A DNA stretch of 64,000 bases, taken from NCBI GenBank assembly GCA_963971165.1, contig OZ020193.1, forward strand, positions 186,001-250,000, read 5' to 3'. Source of the DNA: Philopedon plagiatum. Taxonomy: Eukaryota > Arthropoda > Insecta > Coleoptera > Curculionidae. This document shows positions 46,206 through 57,290 of the stretch, one piece after another. The notes under the pieces were generated by a model that saw only the letters and a list, made by a program, of their open reading frames with translations, was not told the origin of the DNA and ran no database searches. Position 1 is the stretch's first letter. The number at the start of each line of letters is the position of its first letter. A program made the position numbers and the translations under genes.

Positions 46206-47432
46206 TCAAATATCTTTCTTGGCATTTTCTCTTACTGTAGCATGATTTTCATTGTTCTCGTTGTTGATTACATGTTCAGATTCGTTAATTCCCTGGTCCT
46301 TTTGTTTTTTGAGAAACCTGCCTCCTGCGTAGCCCACTACGGCACAGCTAATGGCTGCAATACCCCCTACTTTGACACCTAGAAGAAAACCTATCGGGCC
46401 TCCGAGAAGAGTACCTACGAATGCGCCTGCTGCTGGATATGCTACAGCATTTAATCTGTTGGGAACAAATTATAGAAAGTGACACTAAGTGGTGCTCTGA
46501 TAAAACATTTGTAACTTACTTGTTAGCCTTGACTATGTCTCTAAATCCTCTATTCACATTCTCTTCTGTTGATGTAATATTGTCCACAACCTAAAAATTA
46601 TTTCAATATACCTATGTAACATACAAGATTTTTATAATATATTTGTACCTGAGTAACTTGCTCCCCTTGATCTTTAACCAATACATGTAGATCTTGGTGA
46701 ATTGTGTGCAAATCCTCAGCATTTTTTCTTACTTCTTCTAACCTATTTAACCTAAAAGTAATAAAAATACATTTACATGAAACAAATTCTATTCAAATAG
46801 GCAGGCTGACCTTTCCTGATCTTGATTAAGCTTGAGTTGGGCTAAGTTAGCTTGACACTGAATTTGAGCTGCCCCCTCAAAAGGATTAGTCCTTTCCTGA
46901 GGTGATATGTCTGGCAGCAAAGACTGATTAATGATTTTTTCTGCTGTTTTTTCCAAATCTAAAAAGGCACTCTTCATCAACACTTAAGAGAACAAAAATG
47001 AAGCTCATGTTTATTAGCAAAAAGTGGTATTACTTGCTTACCTTGATAAGCTTTGGTAAGTTTTAAAATGGTACTCCGTAGTTGCATTGTTTTCGTATCG
47101 AACGCATCCAAATCCTGATCTTCTACTTGGGTTCGAAGAGTGTCAAGCTCATACAGTAGATCCCTTAGCTGTTTTATTATCCTCTTTTTTTCTTTGATTT
47201 CTTTGCTTAGCTGCTCTGCATTATTTAATGCTATTAACTTAAAATATAAATTTATATGAATGCTTTGAGGAACAATATGTCAACAACAAACACTTACTCT
47301 TTGAACGCAAGCTTTGTGGTCCTCCAAAATTTTCTGATGATGGGGAATCACTTCATCGGAGAACTTACTCAAAGGTATTTCTACCACTTTTAGCGGCTGC
47401 TTTATTATACTAGGGCTTGGTATAGTTGCCAT
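46206..47432 (-). CDS. Syx17: Syntaxin 17
   Basis: Qa-SNARE that mediates autophagosome-lysosome fusion with SNAP29 and VAMP7/8 (family knowledge). Exons on the minus strand: 47298-47432, 47042-47237, 46811-46982, 46649-46751, 46520-46590, 46206-46455. Phases agree, giving 308 aa. An N-terminal helical region (1-130) is followed by the SNARE motif at about 155-225 (heptads through LNRLEEVRKNAEDL and VLVKDQGEQVTQ, with Gln196 the likely zero-layer residue). Then come two hydrophobic, Gly/Ala-rich segments (AYPAAGAFVGTLLGGPIG and GVKVGGIAAISCAVVGYAGG), the glycine-zipper hairpin diagnostic of syntaxin 17, and a polar tail. An in-frame ATG five codons upstream (47447) is possible; I preferred 47432 for its stronger context (ACAAGATGG). 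Confidence 0.95.
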
Positions 47433-47447
47433 CTTGTATTGTTTCAT

Positions 47448-48052
47448 GAAATGCGTTTAATTTTACACGGAGAATGTAATAAAAATTAAGGAAAATGGGA
47501 TGTTTATAAACAAAGACTAAAAATTTTGATAGGTACTGTCAACGTCAAAGCTAGAATTGAGGTTAGAATCGAAAGTGACAGAAGGTGCGTTTCAGATTGG
47601 CACTCTTTTCACTCCGGACGTACCTAAGTGCACTCCGTGTCCGTTCGAGTATTAAATTCGGAGCAGAAAGAGTGAATCCGCTGGCGTTCGGGTATCGAAA
47701 ACAGAGTGAAAAGTGTTCACTCCAAAAGTCCCGTCTCGGTGAGAGGTGCTTTAGGAGCGGGCATGCGCAACTGCGTTTGCAAATTTTATGGTTAAGTTAA
47801 TTTTTTGTTTATGTCGGTTAAATGGGAATGTTTTCATTCTAAGCTGGGTTCATTCTAAAATGCATTTTAAAGTTTTGGTCCGTCATTGATGGGACCGTTA
47901 TTTCCGCAGAATTCTCAACTATTTCTTCAGAAATTTCTTCGTTTTCGGAGCTTTTCACAAAATTCTTCCTTGGCAAAGTCTAAAATGGGGATGAGAGAAT
48001 TGAACATATTTAATAATTTTAATTAAATCCTTGTCTAAAATTTAACCCATAT
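47448..48052. other. Intergenic sequence with one exon-like segment
   Basis: Contains the exon-like minus-strand segment 47839-47979 listed separately. Around 47580-47790 the sequence is GC-richer, with repeated words such as TTTTCACTCC and GTTCACTCC, function unknown. Confidence 0.35.
47839..47979 (-). CDS. Possible orphan terminal exon
   Basis: On the minus strand a pyrimidine-rich tract ending CCATTTTAG is followed by 46 sense codons and TAG. The peptide starts TLPRKNFVKSSENEEISEEI and ends FKMHFRMNPA. Composition is coding-like (acidic, hydrophilic) in an AT-rich setting. I recognise no family. Partner exons would lie at higher coordinates, where a gap and repeats follow, so it may be a remnant of a transposon-derived gene or chance. 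Confidence 0.25.
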   Translation of the reverse strand, partial: TLPRKNFVKSSENEEISEEIVENSAEITVPSMTDQNFKMHFRMNPA

Positions 48053-48216
48053 GCAAGTCAAACACATGTTTATTTTTAAGGATATGTTTTTGCACTTTTG
48101 GCGTAGAGTAGAGCGTTCGTCTTTGAAAGATTTATTCCCAAAACTCCGAAGTCACGTGACAAAAATCTACTTTCAGTCCACTCCAAATCCGTTGGCAATC
48201 CCGAACGTAGCTAGAA
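48053..48216 (+). repeat. Direct repeat copy 1, cut by the assembly gap
   Basis: About 160 bp nearly identical to 51043-51196 (shared CATGTTTATTTTTAAGG, TTTTTGCACTTTTGGCGTAG, CCGTTGGCAATCCCGAACGT). The match runs right up to the first N, so the true extent is hidden. Confidence 0.85.
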
Positions 48217-48416
48217 NNNNNNNNNNNNNNNNNNNNNNNNNNNNNNNNNNNNNNNNNNNNNNNNNNNNNNNNNNNNNNNNNNNNNNNNNNNNNNNNNNNN
48301 NNNNNNNNNNNNNNNNNNNNNNNNNNNNNNNNNNNNNNNNNNNNNNNNNNNNNNNNNNNNNNNNNNNNNNNNNNNNNNNNNNNNNNNNNNNNNNNNNNNN
48401 NNNNNNNNNNNNNNNN
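48217..48416. other. Assembly gap of exactly 200 N
   Basis: A run of 200 undetermined bases between a dispersed repeat copy and a tandem array. The round size suggests a placeholder rather than a measured length. Confidence 1.
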
Positions 48417-49320
48417 AAAGCGCATTCACCATCGTGTCAGGAACTTTATTTGGCAACAATGCGTATTAGGAGCAGAAAATACCTCCTCGCATTTCTGCGA
48501 TCCTGATACAAAATGCGAAATTTCACATTTCGAATATTTATGTTAGGTAGGCGATTAGGCAATTTCTATTCTCAATATGCGGTGTTATTAAATTGAACAA
48601 AATTTTCAAAATTTTTGGGAAATACCTCTTCAAACTTCTGCGCTCCTAATACGGTAATGCCTAAGAATTAAAAAGTTTTGCACAATTTGGCAACAATGCG
48701 TATTAGGAGCAGACAATACCTCCTCGCATTTCTGCGATCCTGATACAAAATGCGAAATTTCAGATTTCAAATATTTGTTAGGGTAGTAACGCGAAGGGCT
48801 ATTTCCTGTTCTTAATACGCGGTGTTGCCAAATAGTACAAAATTTCCAAATTTTCAGGAAATACCTCCTCAAACTTCTGCGCTCCTAATACGGTAATGCC
48901 TAAGAATTAAGAAATTTTGCACAATTTGGCAACAATGCGTATTAGGACCAGAAAATACCTCCTCGCATTTCTATAATCCTGATGCAAAATTTAACATTTT
49001 TGAAAATTTTATTAGGGTAGCAGAAACGTGAGAAGGTATTCTCTGCTCCTGGTATGCGACGTTGCCAGATTGCGCAAGATTTCTTAATTTTTCGGAATTT
49101 GGCAACGGTGCTTGTCAGCTTCTATGACCCTGATTACAAAGTCCAGCTAGATTTTTGATATTTTTATTAGGGTATCAGCAAAGCGAACAGATATTTTCTG
49201 CTTCTGATACGCAACGTTGCCAGATTGCATAAGATTTCCTAATCCTTTGGGGAAATACGTCTCGAATATATGTGCTCCCAATAAGAAATTAGGAAATTTT
49301 GCCAAATCTTACAACATTTT
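48417..49320 (+). repeat. Satellite-like tandem array, unit about 238 bp
   Basis: Units begin TTTGGCAACAATGCGTATTAG at about 48449, 48686 and 48925, spaced 237 and 239 bp, with a decayed unit from about 49098. Repeated words within a unit are AATACCTCCTCGCATTTCTG, CCTGATACAAAATGCGAAAT and AAACTTCTGCGCTCCTAATA. The left edge is lost in the gap. A related-looking block is at about 58930-59160. Confidence 0.85.
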
Positions 49321-50239
49321 TTCTCCTATAGACGCTAGACTACCTAAATTATTTAATTTCTGGTCAAACAATAAAACAAAATTTCAATTTCTTTATAACT
49401 TTATTAAATCAGACAAAAAGTCTACAATAGTAACACAATAAAAACTTTAAAAATGACTAAACCAACAGTAAACATACCGCAAAAGTGACAATAATACAAA
49501 AATCCAAAAAATATTAACAATAGATAGGGGGTCTTATTCTGAATAACGCAGGATAAGCTTTTATACAGTTAAAAGTTAACATCAAAAATATTATATAAAG
49601 TTAACAATAGTTATTTTTGTCTTAAAAAATCTCAGATAAATAAATTAAACAATAAAATAATTTGTGAAAGGATTGATAAGAAATCGTACTGTGCACAATG
49701 ATTTACGGAGATGTGAAATTATTACATGTAACAAACATTACATATTGGCATATTGCACACATATTAATTTTTTTTAATGAGCAAAACTTACGATTTCTAT
49801 TTACATATTATGCAAATTTTTATAATTAAAAATGTACAGAGTGGTTGATATTTTAGAAACTTTACATATTAACATTGTTTGTTGCCCAATTCAACTTACA
49901 CTTCAAGTTCTTTTTTTATTTTAAAAGTTTTACTAAAAAATTATTTTTTAAAGAACAGACTTAACTGCAAGGATGCATTAAACATTATAAATTTTCAATA
50001 GACAGTCTCAAATATAGCAATGCACTCTGTACATAACACTTTGAATAAAATAATTATTATATTTCTTAAATTATGAACAATGAGTCAATGATATGGCGAA
50101 TTGAATATTGTCTAACATCTACTCTAAGGACCCACATAACTGCCTTCAGTACCTTAACACTGAGGTATAGTACTTCAGTGCCCAGGTTTCTAAAAATTAG
50201 AAAAAAAAACCCTAGAAAGCTGAACTTTTTTTAATACAT
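49321..50239. other. AT-rich intergenic sequence
   Basis: Very AT-rich, with no coding segment or recognisable element on either strand. Confidence 0.5.
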
Positions 50240-50500
50240 AATGATTTTGCTCAGAGGACGATAAACCTCATTAAAAAGAGAGAGAAGATTATGAGTGAAG
50301 CAGGTATTGATACAAAGATGTTTTCTGGATACTCTATTCGTCATTCGGCAACATCGTCAGTGTACAAAAGTGGAATCTCTCTCGATGTTATCAGAAAGAC
50401 ATCAGGCTGGACTAGCAAATCGCAGCCTTTTGATAGGTTCTATAATAGGCCTGTTGTGAGTTCAAATGATTTTTCATATACAGTTCTCACGAAAACATGA
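50240..50500 (+). pseudogene. Tyrosine-recombinase fragment of a mobile element
   Basis: An open frame of about 85 codons ending TAA/TGA at 50500 encodes MSEAGIDTKMFSGYSIRHSA, then SLDVIRKTSGWTSKSQ and FDRFYNRPV. This is the C-terminal catalytic part of a tyrosine recombinase of the kind found in Crypton and DIRS/Ngaro-type elements: the conserved Arg (in SIRH), the GW motif and the nucleophile-region Tyr (FYNRP) are in order. The usual His of the HxxR box is Tyr here (GYSIR), and the rest of the protein is missing, so it is almost certainly inactive. The class of element cannot be decided from this piece. Confidence 0.65.
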
Positions 50501-50644
50501 TGTTAAATTTATTTAAGGTTGTTTATAAAAACAATGTTAAATTAAACAATGTTAAAAAGATTCATAGTTTAAGATTATACTACTGGACTATTGTTAAATA
50601 AACTGTAAAAAAAAGAAAAACTATTTTAAACATCTACAAGTGAA

Positions 50645-50745
50645 GTAATCTATGAAGAATGAAGCGCCGAAATATAATTGTACGATCAAACGAACTTGTG
50701 AAGTTCGATCGTAATTATATGAGGCGCTTTATTCGAATAGATTAC
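50645..50745. repeat. 101-bp hairpin
   Basis: GTAATCTATGAAGAATGAAGCGCC at the left pairs with GGCGCTTTATTCGAATAGATTAC at the right. An inner stem ACGATC...AACTTGTGAAGTT...GATCGT forms the tip. The first 46 bases of this block (50634-50679) recur directly at 50965-51010. Confidence 0.8.
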
Positions 50746-50910
50746 AATCACCCATGTCCCTAATGAATTTCATTACCAAAGAAAATCTTATAAAGAAATT
50801 CATTTTTCCCCACAAGTTTTCTTTTTATTTTATCGCGCGCTTTGAACTAAGTTGACAGATATTAGTGTATTGTGAGTTGCCTAAAGAAATTTTAATTTCT
50901 TTAAACGCCT

Positions 50911-50962
50911 TGGCGCCATCTAGCACCAAATAGCACAGGCGCCATCTAGCACCAAATAGCAC
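50911..50962 (+). repeat. Tandem duplication, 26 bp x 2
   Basis: GGCGCCATCTAGCACCAAAT plus AGCAC occurs twice in a row, with one base difference at the unit border. Confidence 0.9.
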
Positions 50963-51042
50963 TACTACAAGTGAAGTAATCTATGAAGAATGAAGCGCCG
51001 AAATATGATTAATAACTCCTTAGACGACTAAGAATAACTCTT

Positions 51043-51196
51043 TTAAACTCATGTTTATTTTTAAGGTTATGTTTTTGCACTTTTGGCGTAGAGGAGCGTT
51101 CGTCTTTGAAAGCTTTACTCCCAAAATTCTGAACGTGACAAAAATCTAGTCTCACTCCACTCCAAATCCGTTGGCAATCCCGAACGTAGCTAGAAT
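51043..51196 (+). repeat. Direct repeat copy 2
   Basis: Second copy of the repeat at 48053-48216, about 3.0 kb downstream in the same orientation. It continues past the point where copy 1 meets the gap (GTAGCTAGAATAGGAG...). The two copies bracket the satellite array and the recombinase fragment. Confidence 0.85.
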
Positions 51197-51609
51197 AGGA
51201 GTATTCTTTTAACAGGCTCAAGCGTGTTCGATTGACAAAAATTGAATCGATTCGGATCAGTTCACGAACTTTAAGGGAAATACGTAATTGAACTAAGAAT
51301 GACAGTAGAAAGAGATAAAATAGCATTAGAGTGTCGTGACATGATCCAAATCGATTTAATTGTTGTGACTCAAATAATCCGGCTCGGATTGGTCTAATCG
51401 CCTAAATCCTTGAATCGAATGAACCCAAGCATAAAAAAAATCCCTAATTAACCGACAGGAAACCTTTTGTACAAAGGAAAGCAAACACCAAACCAAAAAC
51501 AAAAAACAACACGTCAAGCTAAATTACAGGTGCGGAAGCGTGGTCAAATGGTTTTTATTAAAGTGTTTTAAAAGTAATTAAACAATAGAGTTGCTATTCC
51601 TCGGCCAAA

Positions 51610-54600
51610 ATGACGGTCGTTATACCTGTACGGTACACAAGAAATCTTTTTCTAAGGGCTTTTTGTATAGTGTATCTATCGGCATTCCTGGCCCTTTACT
51701 TCCAAGCACCAGGTAAGCCTAATAACAAACCTAATTACTACTTTTTAAATAGATTATTATTTTTGTGAAGTTAATCCTGTTGTTTGCCAATAGGTTACCA
51801 AACTTCTATTTTTATCTGTTATTTATAAGAGCATTGTTTTGATTTAAAAATAAACATTGTGTCATACACAATTACATACTGTTGCTTGTAGTAGGTATCT
51901 CAGGTAAGATAATGCCTCATACCTACTCTTTTACTGGTATCTAGGTAGGTAGGTAGGTACTCATTTTTTATTCCAATGAGGTATTTCAAGAAAGGTCTTC
52001 GGTTCCACATTGCATAGTGCCCCATTGGGACAAAATCTGCACCTGACTAGAAGAAAACATAGAATAATATGATTCTAGGGTACTCTCAGCAATCAGAGAT
52101 TTTAACATCCCTCATGGGAGGCTTGTTTTTGTAGAGAAGGTAACTTTTGAGGTACAAGCTAATTCAAGAAAGCTTTACATACCGGCACAGATCCATATGT
52201 AGCTATATGGATCTGTGATACCGGTCTCTAACCCATTAGTTAAAAAATGAAATACCTAATCAACAAGGGACCCTAGAATCAAATATTTGTAGGGTCCTCA
52301 GCAGTTTTGGAATTTAACAGTACTTAAGAAGGGCTTATGTTTATTAAGAAGAATCTATTGTAGGTCTCTATGGGGATAATGGCATTTTACCTGCAAGATC
52401 AGTGCTTGAAAACAGCAAACACAAAACACTATCAGCCAAAATTCACTATCAGCCTACTCTGCTATGGTTGGCACCCTATCTAGGTCTGAGCACCAGTGCT
52501 GCTGTGGATGTGCTTGCTTTATTAGGGGCCTTTCTCGCTTTTACAGGGTACGTTTTTGTAATATTATTAGATTATAAGATTTTGAGGTATCAGATTTTGA
52601 AATACTTGTAATGTAATTTCCCCTTTTTTTATATTTTAGACTTGTGTCTCAGAAGTTCTGTATAGTACCTGTCTTTACAGCTCTGTGGTCTCTGTATTTC
52701 TCATTATATCAAATAGGACAAGTTTTTGTTACCAACAACTTGTAAGTTTTATTTTTTTCCTGCTTTATCATACTATCATACTATACATATCAATAATTCT
52801 TTGGCATGAGATGTATTAAAATAGTTGAAGCAATTCGGAAATTTAACACTGTCATATATGTGTAATATATGTTATTAAGGTATCAAATGTAATATTTGTT
52901 ATACAAAAGTGATTTCTTAAGGTTAAATGCAAATAAAGGAAAAACCAGTAACTTAATATGCCTGTTATTTATGCAAGCTTTAGGATTGTGTATCTTCCAC
53001 CACCTTATTGCTATTTGATATCCGAAATACATATACATATGTATTTCTTGGTAACACTAGACAGTTTAAAAGTGTTACATTGAATTTTTAGCGATGAGCT
53101 TCTTCTAGAAGCTGGTTTTCTAGCTATCTTTATGGCGCCCTTGATTCCCAGTCGCCGAAGATATAAGACTGCCACATTGGACTTGATCAGTTTTTGGATG
53201 TGTAGGTGGTTGCTGTTTAGAGTCTTGTTCACTGCAGGTCTTGGTAAATTGCTCAGCGGATGCCCCAAATGGTGGACATTGTCAGGTAAAATTTTTTTAG
53301 TGTTTATTGTCCCTTTATTTTCTCTTTGTGTGACTAAATACAGAATTTCTTATGTAGGTACTTTTTATGTTTTTGATCCCTCATAATATACCAGGAAAAT
53401 CAAGAGAAATATTATGTTTTTGTAGCCCTAAATCATCATTTTGAAACCATGCCCTTGCCCAACCCCTTGTCTTGGTATGCACATCATTTACCCAAGTGGA
53501 TATTGCGATTAAGTACTGTCTATACTGGCGTGTGTGAGTTGGCCATTCCATTTTTATTTTTCCTGCCTGTAAGATCTGCGAGAATTACCGCATTTCATCT
53601 GGAAGTAAGTTATAAAAATGTTGGTGCACGTCAGTTTGTTATTCTGTAGAATAATGTTTAATGATTAAGTATTTTTTATGTTCATTTTTTGTGTAGCTCT
53701 TCCTACAAACCTGCATAGTGGCTACGGGCAACTTCGGGCACGCCAACATCCTTATCGTCACACTGTTGCTGTCTTTGTTAGATGACCAATTCTTCTATGG
53801 AAAGAAGAAGCCTAACACGAAACTTGACATTCTCGATAAAACGTTAAACGTCGGTATTTGGATCGGAGTGGCTTTTGGAATAGTCAAATTGTATGGACTT
53901 AAGTACACTGGTGGAATATTGGACTCGCAAATTGGTAAATATTAACTTTAGTTTATTAACAGAAACTCCATTTACAATATTTTAGTACAATAGGGGTAGT
54001 ATCAAAGTGTTGTGGTATTTCTTGTTACATAACCACGTCTTTTTATATTTGGAAGATTTAAATCAGTTGATTAAAATGAGGGTACTTCATTCATAAAAAT
54101 AAAACTTTCAACTCCTTTTGATACAAAAAAAAATTGGTGCATTTTCATTTTTATAATATTCATTATAATACTTGAAAAGGAATGTAGCTGGTGGTCCGAA
54201 AACATAGTTTTGTGAAAAGGCTTCCAACTTAATTATCAATGGTAATAAACCTGTGTCTGCAAAATATTCGGGATACACTATCTAGAACATCTCTCTTTTC
54301 TTCAGCCACTAATGAATATTCCTCTATGTTTATTGTGGGATTCAATATACACGGTGTCCAAGATAAGAAGGGCCAGTATAGAAATACAAAATTAGTTAAA
54401 TAGTAAAAAAGTTCCGTACGTAAAGACCTAATAAAATGATGTTGTGCTTAACTGTTTTTTTCTCAAATCGCTGATTTTTTTAAAAATTATAGAACCACTT
54501 GTTTTAGCGTTCACAAAGGCGCAGTTTAATAATTTCGTCGGAGACAATTTCCAGTACGCCATGTGCGCCGTTTTGGTAACTTTGGCCCTGACGGTGATCC

Positions 54601-55671
54601 TCTGCCTTATTCAGATACTGTTTAGTAAAAACTACAGCGGAAACAAATTTGTCGGCATTTTGGGAACCATATTCTATACAGCCATCGCTTTGACCATATT
54701 CTTCTCCAGCATGGTAAGTAAATCCTTCAAGGAGGGGCGCAATTCCTTTTTTACATTAGGACAACATAATATTTGTAATTTAGGTGCCTTTAGCCTCGCT
54801 ACATCCGAAAACGAACAGTACAATACACCCGACTGTTCGCACATCGTACAACAGACTGCACAAAACTCGAATTATTAACCAGTACAATTTGTTCCCGAAA
54901 ATAAACGGGGTCGAAGGACGACCAGAAATTGTTTTGGAAGGGGCCAATGATCTGGAAGGACCGTGGAAAGAGTACAATTTCTTGTACAAGCCGGGTAACC
55001 TGAATCATTCGTTGCCTTTTGTCGGTAAGTTTGCCTATTGTGACTCTTCACGCTGAAAATTACCTTCTTACTTTTTTCCAGCTCCATACTCGCCGAGACT
55101 AGACTGGCAACTATACTGGGCCGCCCAGAGTACTTACGATAAGCAGCCCTGGCTGCTGTCGTTAACACACAGGCTGCTGACGGGCAGACCCGAAGTTATA
55201 AGCCTAATCGACAAGGCGCATTCGCCATTTTCTGACAAACCGCCCAAATACATCCGAGGAGTTTTGTACAAGTACCGATATAATTCTTGGGGTCACAGGT
55301 AAGTTGGTCGCTGATTGAATGTTGTTTTTTGGGCAGCCAGTATATATTTCAGTTTTTAGACTTAAGAAGTGACAAATGCATGCGTGTTTTTATTTAATTA
55401 ATGTATTTACAGATCGCAACCGGCCTGGTGGATTCGTGAAAAAGTCGGCGAGTACTTTCCCCCTTACTCTAAAGACTCTCCGACGTTGGAAGACTTCCTG
55501 AAAGCCAGAAATCTTTTGTCTTCAAGTAAGCCGGAAAACCTGAATCCGTTGTGGACACAAGTGCTGGACTTTATTCGCTACGTTACGGGTCACTTCGAAG
55601 CGACGCTGCTGTTTTGGTCAGTATTCGCGGCCGCCCTAGCCATTGTTGCCACTATTTCGTCGAATATATAA
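51610..55671 (+). CDS. LMF2: Lipase maturation factor 2
   Basis: Multi-pass ER membrane protein of the LMF family; LMF1 is needed for folding of dimeric lipases, while the role of LMF2 is less clear (family knowledge). Exons: 51610-51712, 52364-52547, 52640-52741, 53092-53285, 53426-53604, 53697-53934, 54493-54713, 54784-55024, 55082-55298, 55413-55671. All phases agree, giving 645 aa. Family hallmarks in order: GLYGDNGILPAR after the first membrane segment; FDELLLEAGFLAIF; CRWLLFRVLFTAGLGKL; CPKWW; ETMPLPNPLSWYAHHLP; GNFGHANIL...LLDDQFF; GRPEIVLEGANDLEGPW; FLYKPGN; PRLDWQLYWAA; and KYRYNSW. Many hydrophobic helices occupy the N-terminal half and one closes the C-terminus. The spacing of GRPEIVLEG and WWIREKVGEYFPP fits LMF2 better than LMF1. 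AATAAA lies at 55696. A 46-bp perfect-stem hairpin sits in intron 1. Confidence 0.95.
51942..51959 (+). repeat. (TAGG)n microsatellite
   Basis: Four to five TAGG repeats in LMF2 intron 1. Confidence 0.8.
52191..52236. repeat. Hairpin in LMF2 intron 1
   Basis: ACCGGCACAGATCCATAT, a short loop, then ATATGGATCTGTGATACCGGT. The stem is nearly perfect over about 18 bp. Confidence 0.75.
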
Positions 55672-55722
55672 ACAGGGTAATGTATAGTCGTGGGCAATAA
55701 AATCGCACATCTAATTAGCAGT

Positions 55723-56035
55723 CAGTAAAGGGAGATGGTTCGTTCACCATCCACTGTCCGTCGGTGGAGCGCCCCCAGCGCAGGTGATAGAGCTGCACAC
55801 GCATACGTCACCTGTTTTGTAGCTGTTTCCAGAAACAGGGTCTTCTGTTTTTAGCTGTTTAGGAGGTTTTTCTGGAAACAGCTCCTAGACAGCTAAAAAA
55901 ACAGACCCTGTTCCTGGAAATAGCCCCCAAACAGCTACAAAACAGGTGACGTATGTGTGCGCAGTTGTAGCGCCTGCGTAGAGTGCTTGGAGCTCCACCG
56001 GCAGACGGTGAACGAATCGTCTGCCTCTACTACAG
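55723..56035. mobile_element. Foldback element A downstream of LMF2
   Basis: The left arm (CAGTAAAGGGAGATGGTTCG, then TTCACC...GGTGGAGC) and the right arm (its near complement, ending near 56035) pair over about 140 bp to a centre near 55875. The arms carry GCATACGTCACCTGTTTTGT and several AACAGACCCTGTT-type words that also make up element B (56893-57290). No coding capacity. Its left end lies about 20 bp past the LMF2 AATAAA. Confidence 0.85.
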
Positions 56036-56892
56036 TCCAAAAATTGCTTAATGTATTTCCTTAAGGAGCTGGCACTTTGACTGTGAATTAGATGAACGAT
56101 TTCTTTGTTCAAGAGTCTTTATATGGATAAACCATGCCGTCGGCAATTCCTTTTTTGTTTTATTTGTTCAAAGCCGCTCATTACTACAAAACCAAGTTAG
56201 CGACCTCTTCCGCTAATTTGGCAACAATGAAGTTGCTTCTTTAGCGGAGAAAAGCGCTCACGGTCTCGTCGCGGCGTTGCCAGCCTTAACTATGTTTCCC
56301 TAATTTGAGAGGATTTTAGTTAATAAATAAGCTCTCTAAGATGCAGCATTTGTTTACGTTGAATGTATGACCATCAGAATAGACACAACGTTTTGAGTAT
56401 AGAGCAGCCAGCAATATAGAAAAAAGAAACAATGTTTCAATTTTTACATAAAATGTCGTTTTTTCTTGCTGATGGTCACTATCCGTTCCGTTGCGCATTC
56501 GCCTTTTTTACGAGAATATTTTTATGTTTTCGTATTTTTATTTAGTAAAAACGGCACTATTTGTCTTATTATTCAAATATCATTAAAAGAATGCTGCGGC
56601 AACTAAATATTAAAACTTTATTTTAATTTTTATAGATTTAAAAATCTCATTAATTTACATTGATTGGTTTTATTGCCTTTTTCTGAATTATTCTACATTA
56701 TATAATAAAATTTAGGGAATAAAAATACTTAGTTTTTATATTCTTAAAATATATAATTATGTAGTTTTCTATTTGGTTTGTTAATACTTAGCCAGTAAGT
56801 GCAATGTACCGTCTTCAATCTATTTTCATATAAATGTGGATATTAATTATTTAATATACTAGGCCGTTCATAGATGACTGTTCTGATCATAT
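56036..56892. other. Spacer between the two foldback elements
   Basis: AT-rich, without a supported gene. Near 56205-56285 the words TTTGGCAACAATG, GCGGAGAAAAGCGC and GGCGTTGCCAGCC recall the satellite-like units near 48-49 kb. Confidence 0.35.
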
Positions 56893-57290
56893 TAGGGAGA
56901 GATGCAGAGTTTCACGCCAAGTGCATACTGCCTTCTGCGCTAGAGGTGCACGTCCGCACACAGTTGTTTAGTTATTTTGTAACTGTTTAGGAGTTGTTTT
57001 CTGAAATAGACTGTTTCAGGAACCAACTATGTAAAAGTAGCTACAAAACAGCTAAAAATAGACCCTGTTTCTAGAAACAACTTCTAAACAGCTACAAAGC
57101 AGCAGAAAACAGACCCTGTTTCTGAATACAACTCATAAATAGCTAAAAAAACAAACCCTGTTTCCGGAAACAACTACAAAATAGCTGAAAAGACCCTGTT
57201 TCTGGAAACAGCTTCGTGTGCGCCCGCGCAGCTGTGGCGCATGCGCAGAAGTCAGTATGCACTTGACGTGAAACTCCTCATCTCGCCCTA
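56893..57290. mobile_element. Foldback element B with internal tandem repeats
   Basis: Long inverted ends (about 48 bp): TAGGGAGAGATG and TTTCACGCCAAGTGCATACT at the left face their complements ending at 57290. Between them, at about 57037-57210, a 40-50-bp unit of the form AGCTAAAAACAGACCCTGTTT-CT-GAAACAACT is repeated about four times. The same unit occurs in element A. The inverted ends differ from those of A, so the two share a core but not termini. Confidence 0.85.

Noticed and set aside
48051..48506. Open frame running through the N gap
   Set aside because: Half of it is undetermined bases, and the rest is repeat and satellite sequence.
48417..49320. CRISPR-like array
   Set aside because: Units are about 238 bp without short repeat-spacer structure, and the genome is eukaryotic.
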